Positions 25,513-34,573 of a stretch of DNA of 64,000 bases are shown piece by piece. The DNA comes from Streptosporangium subroseum (GTDB taxonomy: Bacteria; Actinomycetota; Actinomycetes; Streptosporangiales; Streptosporangiaceae), in contig NZ_FZOD01000006.1 of assembly GCF_900188345.1 (NCBI RefSeq), forward strand, positions 1 through 64,000, given 5' to 3'. Within the stretch, counting starts at the first letter, position 1. Every line of letters begins with the position of its first letter. The translations under genes were made by a program, and so were the position numbers. The notes beneath the pieces are model-generated. The model had not been told where the DNA came from and ran no database searches. It worked only from the letters and a program-made list of their open reading frames with translations.

Positions 25513-27882
25513 GTGACTCTGATCGGACGCCGCAGCGAGCTCGCCGCGGTGGAACAGCTGCTCGACCGGGCGGCGACCGGGGGCGGGATCGGCGGACACC
25601 TCATCGTCACCGGGCCGCCCGGCGCCGGTAAGACGGCGCTGACCGGCGCCGCCGCGGATCTGGCCCGCGCCCGGGGGATACCGGTGCTCCGTGCGGCTGG
25701 GACGGACCTCGACTCCGGTCTGCTGATCTGGGAACAGCTGCTGGGCGATCTCGAAGTGGGCGACCTGCCGCCCGGTGCCGGGCCCTGGGACCTCGATCGC
25801 GTCGCCCGGGCGATCGCCCGCGGCGGACCGCGCCTGCTCGTGGTCGACGACGTCGACCGGGCCGGTACGCGGGCCGTGGCGTTCCTGGCCCTGCTCGCCT
25901 CCCGCCTCGGATCCGGCGCGACCGTGCTGATCGCGACCGCGGAGAACCCTCTCGGGTTGACGCCGGAGCTGCGGCTGCGTGGCCTGACGGAACCGGAGCT
26001 CGCCGGCCTGACGGCAGACCTGCCCGCCGAGGCGGTCCACGCGGTGTGGCTGGCCTCGGGTGGTCTGCCCGGAGCCGCCATCGGCCTCGCCGGTGAGCTG
26101 GCCGGTCTCGACGCCGCGGCCGACGCCGTGATCCACCTGGCGCTGACGGCGCCGTCGCGGGCGGAGTTCCTCGAACTCGATGTCGGTCTGATCCGTCTGC
26201 TGGAGGCCGCGATCGAACGCCCGTTGCCGCCCACCACCCGGGCCCGGGCGCTGGCCCGGCTCGCCCGGGAGATGCTGGGCGACTCGTCGGCCGGGGCACG
26301 CAGGCGCGAGCTGATCGACGAGGCGGTGACGCTGGCCCGGATGACCGGAAGCCCCGGCACGATCGCCGAGGTCCTCGACTGCCGGCTGCACGCGCTGTGG
26401 GATCCGGCCGCCGCCCATGAACGGCTGACCACCGCATCGGAGATCGTGGAGCAGGCTCGACGGGCCGGCGATGCCGTGGTCGAGCGGCGCGGACTGTTCT
26501 GGCGTTTCATCGCATGGGCGGAACTGGGCGAACTGGGACCTGCCGAGGCGGCACTCACGGCTTATGCCCGGGCCGGTGAACTGGCAGGCGACGCCGAAGC
26601 GGCGGTGGTGGTGCTGGCCCGCCAGTCGATGCTGGCGACGCTTCGGGGCCGGTTCGACGTGGCGGTGACGCTCGCGGGCGAGGTGGCGGTGCGTGGCCGG
26701 CGGGCGGGACTGATCGACACGGATCGCCTGGTCGGGTCGCTGTACGGCGGGGTCGCCGCGATGCGGGGCGAGTTCGAGTCGCTTGTGGATCCCTGGCAGG
26801 CCCTCGCCCGGCGGCTGCCCGGTCACTTCTTCGAGGCGGCCGCCGCCCGGACACTGGCCGAGACCGGTCGCGACGTTGAGGCGGGTCTCGAACTGGAAAG
26901 GCTGCTGCCGGCCGTACTCGCCGGATCCGGGCCGCGCTGGGTGGGAGTCCTGGCCGACCTGGCGATCGTGGCGTCACGGGTCGGGGAACCGGAGACCGCG
27001 CGGGCCCTGTACGACGCGCTGCTTCCCTACCGGGGGCGTCTGGTCGTCTGGGGCGGTGCCAACACGATCACGGGGCCGGTCGACGACTACCTGGGGCGGC
27101 TGGCCATCCGGCTGGGCCGGTTGGACCAGGCGGTGTCCCATCTGGACGACGCGGCCGCGCTGGAGCAACGCGTCGGAGCGCTGCCCTGGCTCGCGCACAC
27201 ACTGGTCGCCCGGTCCCGCGCGCTGTCCGCACGTGACGACGAGGGAGACCGGATCCGGGCCGGCGACGATCTCGGCCGGGCCCGCTCGATCGCGGAGCGT
27301 CTCGGCATGGGGGGAGTCCTCGCCACGCTCGCCCCACCGGCCGACGAGTGGCGGCTGAGCCGCGACGGCGACGACTGGCGGCTCGACGCCGGCGCCGAAA
27401 CGGTCCGGTTGCGCGACGGGCGCGGGATGCGGTACCTACGGGCCCTGCTGGCCGCGCCCGGGCAGGAGATCGCCGCGCTGGATCTCGTCGCGGGAGGCGC
27501 CGGCCTGCGGGTGCCCGACGGTGATCCGGTTCTCGACGACGCCGCCCGTACGGCCTACCGGCGGCGGCTGGAGACGCTCGACGAGCAGCTCGACGCGGCG
27601 GACCGGGCCGGCGACGCCGAGCGGGCGGCGGTCGTCCAGGCGGAACGGACCGCCCTGCTGGCCGAGCTGCGGCGGGCCAGCGGGCTGGGCGGCCGGCCGC
27701 GGGCTCAGGCCGGTGAAGCCGAACGGGCCCGTGTCAATGCGACCCGGACGTTGTGGGCGACGGTCAAACGCGTGGAGTCGGCCGCGCCGCTGGCGGGGGC
27801 CCATCTGCGGGCATCGCTGCGTACCGGCAGGCTCTTCCGGTATCAGCCGGCTCCGGGTGGTCCGGCGCGCTGGAGCGTGTGA
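25513..27882 (+). CDS. AAA ATPase-domain regulator-like protein with C-terminal winged-helix-like domain
   Basis: 789 residues from GTG 25513. The N-terminal STAND/AAA domain has Walker A TGPPGAGKTAL (Lys40) and Walker B RLLVVDDVDR near residue 115. A helical-repeat region follows to about 620. The C-terminus (from LRDGRGMRYLRALLAAPGQEI) is the conserved domain often found at the end of large actinobacterial cyclase- or LuxR-like ATPases, ending in AERARVNATRTLWATVKRV and a RTG-x2-F-x-YQP tail. There is no LuxR HTH. Its role is probably signal-dependent regulation. The alpha/beta hydrolase downstream may be its partner or target. Confidence 0.75.
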   Translation: MTLIGRRSELAAVEQLLDRAATGGGIGGHLIVTGPPGAGKTALTGAAADLARARGIPVLRAAGTDLDSGLLIWEQLLGDLEVGDLPPGAGPWDLDRVARAIARGGPRLLVVDDVDRAGTRAVAFLALLASRLGSGATVLIATAENPLGLTPELRLRGLTEPELAGLTADLPAEAVHAVWLASGGLPGAAIGLAGELAGLDAAADAVIHLALTAPSRAEFLELDVGLIRLLEAAIERPLPPTTRARALARLAREMLGDSSAGARRRELIDEAVTLARMTGSPGTIAEVLDCRLHALWDPAAAHERLTTASEIVEQARRAGDAVVERRGLFWRFIAWAELGELGPAEAALTAYARAGELAGDAEAAVVVLARQSMLATLRGRFDVAVTLAGEVAVRGRRAGLIDTDRLVGSLYGGVAAMRGEFESLVDPWQALARRLPGHFFEAAAARTLAETGRDVEAGLELERLLPAVLAGSGPRWVGVLADLAIVASRVGEPETARALYDALLPYRGRLVVWGGANTITGPVDDYLGRLAIRLGRLDQAVSHLDDAAALEQRVGALPWLAHTLVARSRALSARDDEGDRIRAGDDLGRARSIAERLGMGGVLATLAPPADEWRLSRDGDDWRLDAGAETVRLRDGRGMRYLRALLAAPGQEIAALDLVAGGAGLRVPDGDPVLDDAARTAYRRRLETLDEQLDAADRAGDAERAAVVQAERTALLAELRRASGLGGRPRAQAGEAERARVNATRTLWATVKRVESAAPLAGAHLRASLRTGRLFRYQPAPGGPARWSV

Positions 27883-27954
27883 CCCGTACCACGTACAAGT
27901 TGTGCACGTCGGATTTACGCCTCCCGGGCAGAGCCTCAGGAATGGGAGACGGAC

Positions 27955-28743
27955 ATGTCCGGTACGCATCGGCAGTACTTTGGTGATCTTGCCGCTGACA
28001 GCCATGGCACGGCTGACGATCGGCCGCCGCTGGTCCTGCTGCACGGTCTCAGTTATGACCGGCGTCAGTGGGGGCCGGTTTTGGAGGAGCTGGCGGTCGT
28101 CGATCCGGGCCGGCGGGTGCTGGCCTTCGACCTGCCCGGGCACGGGGATTCGCCGCGGCGCGACTCCTACGATCTCGGTGAGGTCGCCGCGGTCGTGCAT
28201 CGGGCGGTGAACGACGCCGGACTCGACGCGCCGGTCATGGTGGGGCACTCGCTCGGTGGGGCGCTGGTGACGGTCTACGCGGCGATGTATCCGGTGCGGG
28301 GCGTCGTGAACGTGGACCAGCCGTTGCTGGTGGGCGGCTTCGGGGACGTGCTGCGCCGGGCCGAACCGGTGCTGCGGAGCCCGGCCTACGGGCAGGTCTG
28401 GACCTCCCTGCTCGCCGGCATGCACATCGAACTGCTGCCGCCGGCCGCGCGGGAGCTGGTCAGGACGGCCACGACCCCCCGCCAGGATCTTCTCCTCGGA
28501 TACTGGAACGAGATCCTGGTCACGCCCGCGGAAGACCTCGGCGAACGCCGGACGCGGGAGATGGACGTCATCCGTTCGAGCGGCGTCGCCTACCGCCACG
28601 TGAGCGGGGATGAGCTGCCCCCGGCCTACCGGCGGTGGCTGGAGTCGGTCCTGCCCGACGTCGCCGTCACCGTTCTCCCCGGCGGCGGCCACTTCCCGCA
28701 CCTGAGCCATCCGGCCGAATTCGCCAAAATCCTGGCCGGGTGA
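27955..28743 (+). CDS. Alpha/beta fold hydrolase
   Basis: 262 residues, ATG 27955 with GGGAGA upstream. Oxyanion motif LVLLHGLSYDRRQWGPV, strand DLPGHGDS, nucleophile Ser in MVGHSLGGALV, and catalytic His in VLPGGGHFPHLSHP. Cytoplasmic, single-domain esterase/lactonase type. Same strand as the AAA regulator gene, 72 bp downstream; a short quasi-palindrome (ACAA-G-TTGT, 27895-27903, flanked by ACGT) lies in the gap and may be an operator. Confidence 0.87.
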   Translation: MSGTHRQYFGDLAADSHGTADDRPPLVLLHGLSYDRRQWGPVLEELAVVDPGRRVLAFDLPGHGDSPRRDSYDLGEVAAVVHRAVNDAGLDAPVMVGHSLGGALVTVYAAMYPVRGVVNVDQPLLVGGFGDVLRRAEPVLRSPAYGQVWTSLLAGMHIELLPPAARELVRTATTPRQDLLLGYWNEILVTPAEDLGERRTREMDVIRSSGVAYRHVSGDELPPAYRRWLESVLPDVAVTVLPGGGHFPHLSHPAEFAKILAG

Positions 28744-28817
28744 CCAAAAACCCCGTCCGTGGCGTCACCCCCGTCAGCGGAGGGCGCCCGTACCTGTCGT
28801 TTATCCAGGAGAGAACA

Positions 28818-29620
28818 GTGCTTGAAGACTTCCCCGCGCCCTCCTCGACGGCCGTCAGGCCCCGGGAGCTTCCCTCGCTGCTGGCTCCCTCGATCCGGGC
28901 CGCCGCCGAGGAGATGGATCAGTTGGGCGACATTCCCGAAAAGTTGCTCGCCGAACTCCGTGAGGCCGGTGCCTTCCGGCTGCTCACGCCGTATGAGCTC
29001 GGCGGTTTCGAAACTCCGTTGACGACCGCGCTGGAGGTGTACGAAGGGTTCGGCCGCATCGACGCCTCGGTGGCCTGGGTGGTGTGGAACGCCAACTGGG
29101 GTTTTGTGGGAGCCCTGCTCGACGAGGCCGGAACCGGTCGCCTCTGGGGAGGGGCAGCCGAGCCGATCTTCACCAACGGGGGCATGCCCGGGGTCGCGGT
29201 GCCCGTCGAGGGCGGTTATAGGGTTTCCGGTAACTGGAAGATCGTCAGCGGGATCCACGGGGCGGACTGGCTGGTCGTGGTCGCCGTCGTCATGCGGGAC
29301 GGCGCGCCACGCATGACGGACGCCGGTGTCACGCCGCCGTGGGGGCGCTGGACGCGGCCGGGGAGAGGGCGGAACCCGTCACGATCGAGCAGCGAGCCGA
29401 CCTGCGTGCCGCCATGAGCCATGCCGCACAGGTGAGCCGTGAGGCGCTGGTGGCGATGTACGGGCTGGGCGGCTCCTCCTCGCTCTACATCGGCAACCCC
29501 CTGGAACGGCTGTTCCGGGATGGCATGGTGGCGCTCCAGCACGCCGGCCACTCTGCCGAGTTCTTCGAAGCGGTGGGCCGTGTCAGGTTCGGCATCGACC
29601 CGGGCATGCGCCTCTTCTGA
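28818..29620 (+). pseudogene. Acyl-CoA dehydrogenase-like flavin monooxygenase, internally deleted and frameshifted
   Basis: The first frame (GTG 28818 to about 29330) encodes an acyl-CoA dehydrogenase N-domain: IPEKLLAELREAGAFRLLTPYELGG, then DASVAWVVWNANWG and VSGNWKIVSGIHGADWLVV. The reading then shifts frame near 29335, and a second frame gives the C-terminal helical bundle (AQVSREALVAMYGLGGSSSLYIGNPLERLFRD) up to 29620. About 265 codons remain of the usual about 390; roughly the central 120-130 residues are gone. Relatives are two-component monooxygenases of the HsaA/pigment-production type. Not functional as it stands. Confidence 0.8.
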
Positions 29621-29831
29621 CGCCGTGCTCGTACGGAGGCGCGCTGCCCGGGTCCATGAGCGGCCACGGCTCCATTCGCATCCCCTCTGCCGGCCGTCCA
29701 CTGCTCTACTACCGGGGCGCTGCACGATCGATGGTGATGTTTCGACGGTTCCCGACCGGCCCGTCGCGCTGAAAAGGGTGCGGATGAGACGGTCGTCGTC
29801 GGTGGCGCCGGCCGCGATCAGAGCCGGGCGG

Positions 29832-30062
29832 TCAGAGCGGATGCTCACCCTCACCCTCAAGCACCTGCGGCGCAGCGGGCTCTTCACCCGCACCGCCTAT
29901 CCCGAGGTCCCGCCCCGCGTCGAATACGCCCTGACCGGCCTCGGTGCCTCGCTGCTGTCCACCGTCCTCGCCATGGCGTCCTGGTCCTCCGAGCACCACG
30001 CCGAGATCCGCCGCCACCAGACCGCGTTCGACGACGCCGGCGCATCGCGGAACGCGTCCTGA
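29832..30062 (+). pseudogene. C-terminal fragment of an HxlR-type winged-helix regulator
   Basis: From SERMLTLTLKHLRRSGLFTR through PEVPPRVEYALTGLGASLL to the stop at 30062, this is the second half of an HxlR domain. The conserved N-terminal part with the redox or ligand Cys (CP-x-R type) is missing and replaced by unrelated sequence. ATG 29841 could start a 73-residue peptide, but it would lack the first helices of the HTH. It probably regulated the neighbouring dead dehydrogenase gene. Confidence 0.7.
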
Positions 30063-30184
30063 AGGCGCGCGGCCGGCCACGGTCCCGCGCCTGTTCCGCC
30101 CGGCCGGGGCGCCGCACCACCACGCTCGGCCGCCCCGCGGGCCGTCCTCGTGGCCGGTGCGCCGTCACCTGGTGATCGAGGTTC

Positions 30185-31582
30185 TCAGCCGCGTGGGATC
30201 TCGTGGTTGGCCTGGAAGAGCCCGGCGGGGTCGACGGCCTTGCGGATGCGGAGCAGCGCCTCCCAGATCGAGGGGTCGTAGCCGGTCGACGGGTCCACGG
30301 CCTCCTCCTGGAAGTTCAGATACTGCCGCCCGCGCGAGTAGGGCGCCATCGCGTCGACCACCCGCTCGCAGTCGGCGACGGTCTGCCGGGCGAGCTCGCC
30401 CACCATCATGCCGCCGGTGATCAGCTGGAACCGGCCGTCCAGTCTCGTCACCGCGCCCGCGCCGGGCCGCGAGCGCCCGAGCGCCCCACCGAGCTGGCGC
30501 AGTTCCGCCTTCATGAAGAGCGAGCTGCCGGAGTCGACGCCGGAGACCTCGACCAGCCGGTCCACGGCGGCCGGCGGCAGCTCGTCGAGCAGCGACGACC
30601 GCCCGCCGCCCGGTGTGGGCTGCTCCGGGTCCATGTGCAGCCGCATCAGTGACGCGGCCGGAACCCGGCCGAACGTGTCCATCTCGGGTCCGAGCTCTCG
30701 CAGCGGCGCCAGGAGCCGCTCCGCCTCGGCGTCGTCCGCCAGCACGGCGCCGTCGATGATGACCAGCTGACGGCCGCGGAACGGCTCGGGAATCTCGGGG
30801 ATCGGCGGGTATCCCAGGTGCCGGTACGACGTGGTGACCGCATCGGGCGCGTCGGTGGCCCACCGCGCCCATCGGCTCAGCACCCGGTGGGCGTCCCGCA
30901 GGTCCCAGACCAGCATGCCGGCGTACGCGGTCTCGATCGGGTAGAGCGTGAACTCGATCGCCGTCACCACTCCGAAGTTGGCGCCGCCGCCCCCGCGTAC
31001 CGCCCAGAACAGCTCCGGCTCGTGCTCGGCGTCGACCCGGAGCGGCGAGCCGTCCGCGGTGACCAGTTCGACGGCGGTCACGCTGTTGACGGCCAGTCCC
31101 AGCGACCGGGCGTACCAGCTGATGCCCCCACCGAGGGAGTAGCCGACCACGCCGGTATCCGGCGACGATCCGTGCAGGGCGGCCAGGCCGTGCGCCGCGG
31201 CCGCCTCCACCACGGGCGACCACAGGGCCCCTGCCTCGACCCGGGCCCGGCGGGCCTCAGCGTCGATCTTGATCCCGGCCATACCGGACAGGCGCATCAG
31301 CACGCTGTCGGCCAGGTCGCCGAGCGGATGGGCGTTGTGCCCGCTACCCAGTGGCGCGACGCGCAGCCCGGCGGCCGCGGCGGCCCGGACCACGGCCGAG
31401 ACCTCCTCCGCGCTGTCCGGGAAGGCCACCGCGGCGGGGCGCAGGTCGACGGCGAGCGCCCAGGTCGTCCGGGCGCGATCGTATTCCTCGTCGCCCGGCA
31501 GGTGGACGCCCCCGCCTGCCAGCCCTCGCAACGACGACAGGTCGCGTCCGGATCTCTCCGACCGTTTGTTTTCGATAGTCAC
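30185..31582 (-). CDS. FAD-binding oxidoreductase, berberine-bridge-enzyme-like
   Basis: 465 residues from GTG 31582, with a GGGGGGAA site 7 bp upstream; an ATG at 31603 is possible. The PCMH-type FAD domain has VAPLGSGHNAHP with His82, the usual 8-alpha-histidyl attachment site, and GYSLGGGISWYARSLGL. The second, Cys-based FAD linkage found in many BBEs is absent (GLAVNS instead of GL-x-CD), so only a mono-covalent flavin is expected. The BBE C-terminal motif is YLNFQEE ... LLRIRKAVDPAGLFQANHEI. It oxidises an unknown small molecule, sugar or alcohol. Divergent from an ArsR-like gene, with a matching operator upstream of each. Confidence 0.9.
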   Translation of the reverse strand: MTIENKRSERSGRDLSSLRGLAGGGVHLPGDEEYDRARTTWALAVDLRPAAVAFPDSAEEVSAVVRAAAAAGLRVAPLGSGHNAHPLGDLADSVLMRLSGMAGIKIDAEARRARVEAGALWSPVVEAAAAHGLAALHGSSPDTGVVGYSLGGGISWYARSLGLAVNSVTAVELVTADGSPLRVDAEHEPELFWAVRGGGGANFGVVTAIEFTLYPIETAYAGMLVWDLRDAHRVLSRWARWATDAPDAVTTSYRHLGYPPIPEIPEPFRGRQLVIIDGAVLADDAEAERLLAPLRELGPEMDTFGRVPAASLMRLHMDPEQPTPGGGRSSLLDELPPAAVDRLVEVSGVDSGSSLFMKAELRQLGGALGRSRPGAGAVTRLDGRFQLITGGMMVGELARQTVADCERVVDAMAPYSRGRQYLNFQEEAVDPSTGYDPSIWEALLRIRKAVDPAGLFQANHEIPRG

Positions 31583-31918
31583 GTGCTGTTCCCCCCGGGG
31601 CATGGGCAAATCACCCGCAAGCTGCAGGGATATGCATAAAACAGACAAATCCACATGTTTGTCGCGCATCAACTGTTGCCGACCGTGCATGTTGGTACCA
31701 GGGGAGAACCTTGCCCCGGCTATGTCCCGGCGACGTCTCCGGCGCGTCGATGAGCCGTCACGGCCGTCGACGTCGGCGCCGCCATCGTCGGCCGTCTCGC
31801 CCGCGGCGATGGGCCACATCGAGGCCGGCGCCGACTCCTGGGGCTCGCCAGGGCCCGGGAAGCGCGATGGTCCGGAAAATAAGACTTCCTTGACAATATA
31901 ATTTGTCGGCCATAGTCT
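31583..31918. other. Divergent intergenic region BBE / ArsR-like regulator
   Basis: 336 bp with no gene. It carries two related inverted repeats (31644-31663 and 31892-31907) and the promoter of the regulator. Confidence 0.6.
31644..31663. promoter_or_regulatory. Operator GACAAA-N8-TTTGTC upstream of the BBE gene
   Basis: Perfect 6-bp arms, centred about 71 bp upstream of the BBE start. The half-site matches the one in the regulator promoter. Confidence 0.55.
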
Positions 31919-31925
31919 GTGGTCA
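31890..31925 (+). promoter_or_regulatory. Leaderless promoter and autoregulatory operator of the ArsR-like gene
   Basis: TTGACA (31890-31895), 17-bp spacer, TAGTCT (31913-31918), with ATG 31925 seven bases after the -10 box. GACAA-N6-TTGTC (31892-31907) overlaps the -35 and spacer. Confidence 0.7.
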
Positions 31926-32512
31926 TGCAGGACATCGCCGTGATCGAGGACCCGGCCGCCGCCGAGGTCTCACTGGACCCCATCCGGGCCCGGCTGCTGG
32001 CCGAGCTGAGCGAGCCCGGCTCCGCGACCATGCTGGCCGCCAAGGTCGGCCTGTCCCGGCAGAAGGTCAACTACCACCTGAAGACGCTCGAGGCGCACGG
32101 GCTCGTCGAGATGATCGAGGAGCGGCGCAAGGGCAACGTCACCGAGCGCATCATGCGTGCGACCGCCGCCTCCTATGTGATCTCCCCGATCGCGCTGGCG
32201 TCGGTCGAGCCCGACCCGGCCCGCTCACCCGACCAGCTGTCGGCGGGCTGGCTGCTGGCCGTCGCGGCCCGGCTGGTCCGCGACGTCGGCGCGCTCATCA
32301 CCGGCGCAGCCCAGGCGCGCAAGCGCGTCGCGACCTTCGCGATCGACGGCGAGGTGCGCTTCGCCTCGGCCGCCGACCGGGCCGCGTTCGTCCAGGAGCT
32401 CACCGGGGCCGTCACGGCCCTGGTGTCCAAATACCACGAAGAGTCCGCCGAGCGCGGCCGCGACCACCGAATCGTCGTCGCGGTCCACCCGAGCACGAAG
32501 GAATCCACATGA
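31925..32512 (+). CDS. ArsR-like winged-helix transcriptional regulator
   Basis: 195 residues from ATG 31925. The HTH region is LDPIRARLLAELSEPGSATMLAAKVGLSRQKVNYHLKTLEAHGLVEM, with the wing RKGNVTERIM; there are no metal-binding Cys pairs, so this is the helix-turn-helix 20 group and not an arsenic sensor. The C-terminal about 100 residues are a helical domain of unknown function. The stop overlaps the start of the SRPBCC gene (ATGA). It probably represses both its own operon and the divergent BBE gene through GACAA...TTGTC sites. Confidence 0.85.
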   Translation: MQDIAVIEDPAAAEVSLDPIRARLLAELSEPGSATMLAAKVGLSRQKVNYHLKTLEAHGLVEMIEERRKGNVTERIMRATAASYVISPIALASVEPDPARSPDQLSAGWLLAVAARLVRDVGALITGAAQARKRVATFAIDGEVRFASAADRAAFVQELTGAVTALVSKYHEESAERGRDHRIVVAVHPSTKEST

Positions 32513-33240
32513 CGCACCCGTTCGAGCTGAGCCAGGAAATCGAACTCGGCGCCACCCCCGAGCAGGTCTGGGACGCGATCGCGACCGGCCCGGGCGTCGA
32601 CTCCTGGTTCATGGGACGCACCGAGCTCGGCACGTCGGTTGGAGGTCCCGCCGGCCTCACGATGATGGGCCACACCCAGCAGGCCACGATCACCGCCTAC
32701 AAGCCGGGCTCCCGCCTCGCGACCCGCAGCGCGCAGGCCCCCGACGGCCAGTTCATGGCGATGGAGTATCTCATCGAGGGGCGCGACGGCGGCACGGCCG
32801 TGCTGCGGCTCGTGCAGAGCGGCATGCTCGGCGACGACTGGGAGACCGAGTTCGAGGCGATGAAGGCCGGCTGGCCCATCTACCTGGAGACCCTCAGGCA
32901 ATACCTCGCGCACTTCGCCGGCCGCACCCCGTTGGTCACCACGATCTTCCGGCCCGGAGCGGGCGGCCCGGACATCGTCTGGAAGATCGTCACGGAGTCG
33001 CTGGACGTCACGCCGGACGTCGGCGAGGGCGACGAGGTGCGGCTCCCGGACGGCTCCGCCGGGGTCGTCTACTACGCGAACCTGCCCGTCAACCTGGGCG
33101 TCCGTACGGCCGACGGCCTGTACCGGTTCATCCACTCCGGCACCGCCCGCGGCGACGCCATCGTGCTCGGCCACCAGAACTTCGCGGGCCGTGACGAGCA
33201 GGCCGAATGGGAGGCCTGGATGGCCGAGCGCTTCGGCTGA
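32509..33240 (+). CDS. SRPBCC/START domain protein (AHSA1-like)
   Basis: 243 residues, ATG 32509 within the ArsR-like stop. It opens FELSQEIELGATPEQVWDAIATGPGVDSWFMG, the typical AHSA1 ligand-binding start, with a deep-cavity beta-sheet following and EFEAMKAGWPIYLETLRQYLAHF as the C-terminal helix of the first domain. A further about 90 residues repeat a smaller beta-rich segment. ArsR + AHSA1 pairs are a common actinobacterial unit thought to sense or bind a hydrophobic small molecule. Confidence 0.87.
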   Translation: MTHPFELSQEIELGATPEQVWDAIATGPGVDSWFMGRTELGTSVGGPAGLTMMGHTQQATITAYKPGSRLATRSAQAPDGQFMAMEYLIEGRDGGTAVLRLVQSGMLGDDWETEFEAMKAGWPIYLETLRQYLAHFAGRTPLVTTIFRPGAGGPDIVWKIVTESLDVTPDVGEGDEVRLPDGSAGVVYYANLPVNLGVRTADGLYRFIHSGTARGDAIVLGHQNFAGRDEQAEWEAWMAERFG

Positions 33241-33243
33241 CCG

Positions 33244-33259
33244 GCCGGTCCCGACCGGC
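33244..33259 (+). terminator. Short hairpin terminator after SRPBCC gene
   Basis: GCCGGTC-CC-GACCGGC directly follows the stop codon at 33240. Confidence 0.45.
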
Positions 33260-33388
33260 GACGATCCTGGCTGTCCGTGAGAGCGTCGCCACTGAATGTG
33301 CCCGTCGGGAGCAAGGCCTTCGAGACGGCCGTCCTCGGCGGTTCTGGAGTTTTTTCCGGTCCGGCCCGCGCGGGCCCGAATGCCGCGT

Positions 33389-33410
33389 GCGGGCCCGGAT
33401 CCGGGCCCGC
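33389..33410. repeat. 22-bp perfect GC palindrome
   Basis: GCGGGCCCGGA followed by its reverse complement TCCGGGCCCGC, inside the 254-bp gap between the SRPBCC and XRE genes. Could be a terminator stem or an operator; nothing else is seen in this gap except a GATAAT -10 box at 33483-33488. Confidence 0.5.
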
Positions 33411-33494
33411 GGAGCCACTCAACCGATGCCCGGATCGCACCGGCCGGCTGCTCCACGACGATGGGCCGACGGCCTGAGCAGGGATAATGGCGAT

Positions 33495-34379
33495 GTGAGT
33501 TCCGACGAACTGGCCCGTTTCCTGCGCTCCCGACGCGCGGCGATACAACCCGACGAGATCGGTCTGGGTGCCCGATCACGCCGGCGCACCCAGGGGCTCC
33601 GGCGCGAGGACGTCGCCGAGCTGGCCACCATGTCGGCGGACTACTACCGCCGTCTGGAACAGGCCCGCATCGGGCCGCCGTCGCCGCAGATCCTGGACGC
33701 CCTGGCGCGAGCTCTGTGCCTGACCGCCGACGAACGTGACTACCTGTACCGGGTCGCCGACCGCGAACCACCTCCGCGGCCCGCGCTCAGCCGGCACGTC
33801 GCTCCCGCGCTGCAGCAGCTCGTCGCCGGGCTGGGCGACTCCCCGGCCCAGGTCATGACGCTCCTCGGTGAGACGATCATCCAGAACCCGGCGGCCGTCG
33901 CCCTGCTCGGCGATCACTCGATCTACACCGGCGACGCCCGCAACAGCACCTACCGCTGGTTCACCGACCCGGCCTCGCGGTCGATCCACCCGCCCGAGGA
34001 GCACGAAGAGGAGAGCTGCGCCCGGGTGGCCGAGCTCCGCGCGCGGTCGGTGCACGTCGGCGACTCGGAGGCCGACCGGCTCATCGGCACGATCCGCGCC
34101 CGCAGCCCCGAGTTCGAGCGGATGTGGCAGGAACAGCGGGTGGCGCTCTGCCGATCCGGCACCAAGACCCTGGTGCACCCCGAGGTCGGCATGCTCGACC
34201 TGGAATGCCAGATCCTCAGGACCGAGGGCCTCGGGCAGCTGCTCGTCGCCTTCACCGCGGCCGCCGGCAGTCGTGCGGCCGGACAGCTGCGCGAGCTCTC
34301 GATCGCCCACGCCAGGCAGCCGGCCAGACGGCATCGGCACACCGTCGCGAGAACAGGTCGAAGGCCCACGTCGGCCTGA
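33495..34379 (+). CDS. MmyB-like XRE family transcriptional regulator
   Basis: 294 residues from GTG 33495. The HTH is in RTQGLRREDVAELATMSADYYRRLEQ (residues about 30-58), and the MmyB-like ligand-binding domain (PF17765 type) covers about 105-275 (ETIIQNPAAVALLGD ... MLDLECQILRTEG). GATAAT at 33483-33488 lies 6 bp before GTG, indicating a leaderless mRNA. No divergent partner gene; targets are unknown. The 3' end lies in a 54-bp tandem duplication that includes the stop codon. Confidence 0.87.
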   Translation: MSSDELARFLRSRRAAIQPDEIGLGARSRRRTQGLRREDVAELATMSADYYRRLEQARIGPPSPQILDALARALCLTADERDYLYRVADREPPPRPALSRHVAPALQQLVAGLGDSPAQVMTLLGETIIQNPAAVALLGDHSIYTGDARNSTYRWFTDPASRSIHPPEEHEEESCARVAELRARSVHVGDSEADRLIGTIRARSPEFERMWQEQRVALCRSGTKTLVHPEVGMLDLECQILRTEGLGQLLVAFTAAAGSRAAGQLRELSIAHARQPARRHRHTVARTGRRPTSA

Positions 34380-34439
34380 CGACCGAATCGGCACACCGTC
34401 GTGAGAACAGGTCGAACGTCTCCGTCGGCCTGACGACCG
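34333..34439 (+). repeat. 54-bp-period tandem duplication spanning the XRE stop codon
   Basis: Copies 34333-34385 and 34387-34439 (53 bp each) share ATCGGCACACCGTCG and GAGAACAGGTCGAA and end GTCGGCCTGACGACCG. A few substitutions separate them. Copy 1 contains the TGA of the XRE gene, and copy 2 would encode nearly the same last 14 residues. Confidence 0.9.
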
Positions 34440-34573
34440 GCGAACACCCCGCCGACTCGGGGCAGGCCGTACGGCGGCGAGGAGATGTGGCCCGAGAGCC
34501 GGCCTCCCGGTCACATCGGCTGAATTTCGCGGGTCTACTGTTACGACACCCCGCGAGTAAGGAATGTGACACG

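Noticed and set aside
25029..26826. Minus-strand open frames opposite the AAA regulator
   Set aside because: Ser/Arg-rich shadows; the Walker motifs lie on the plus strand.
29640..29831. Minus-strand frame with an AGATDDDRLIRTLF segment as a regulator fragment
   Set aside because: Too short and no alignable domain; likely antisense or decayed DNA.
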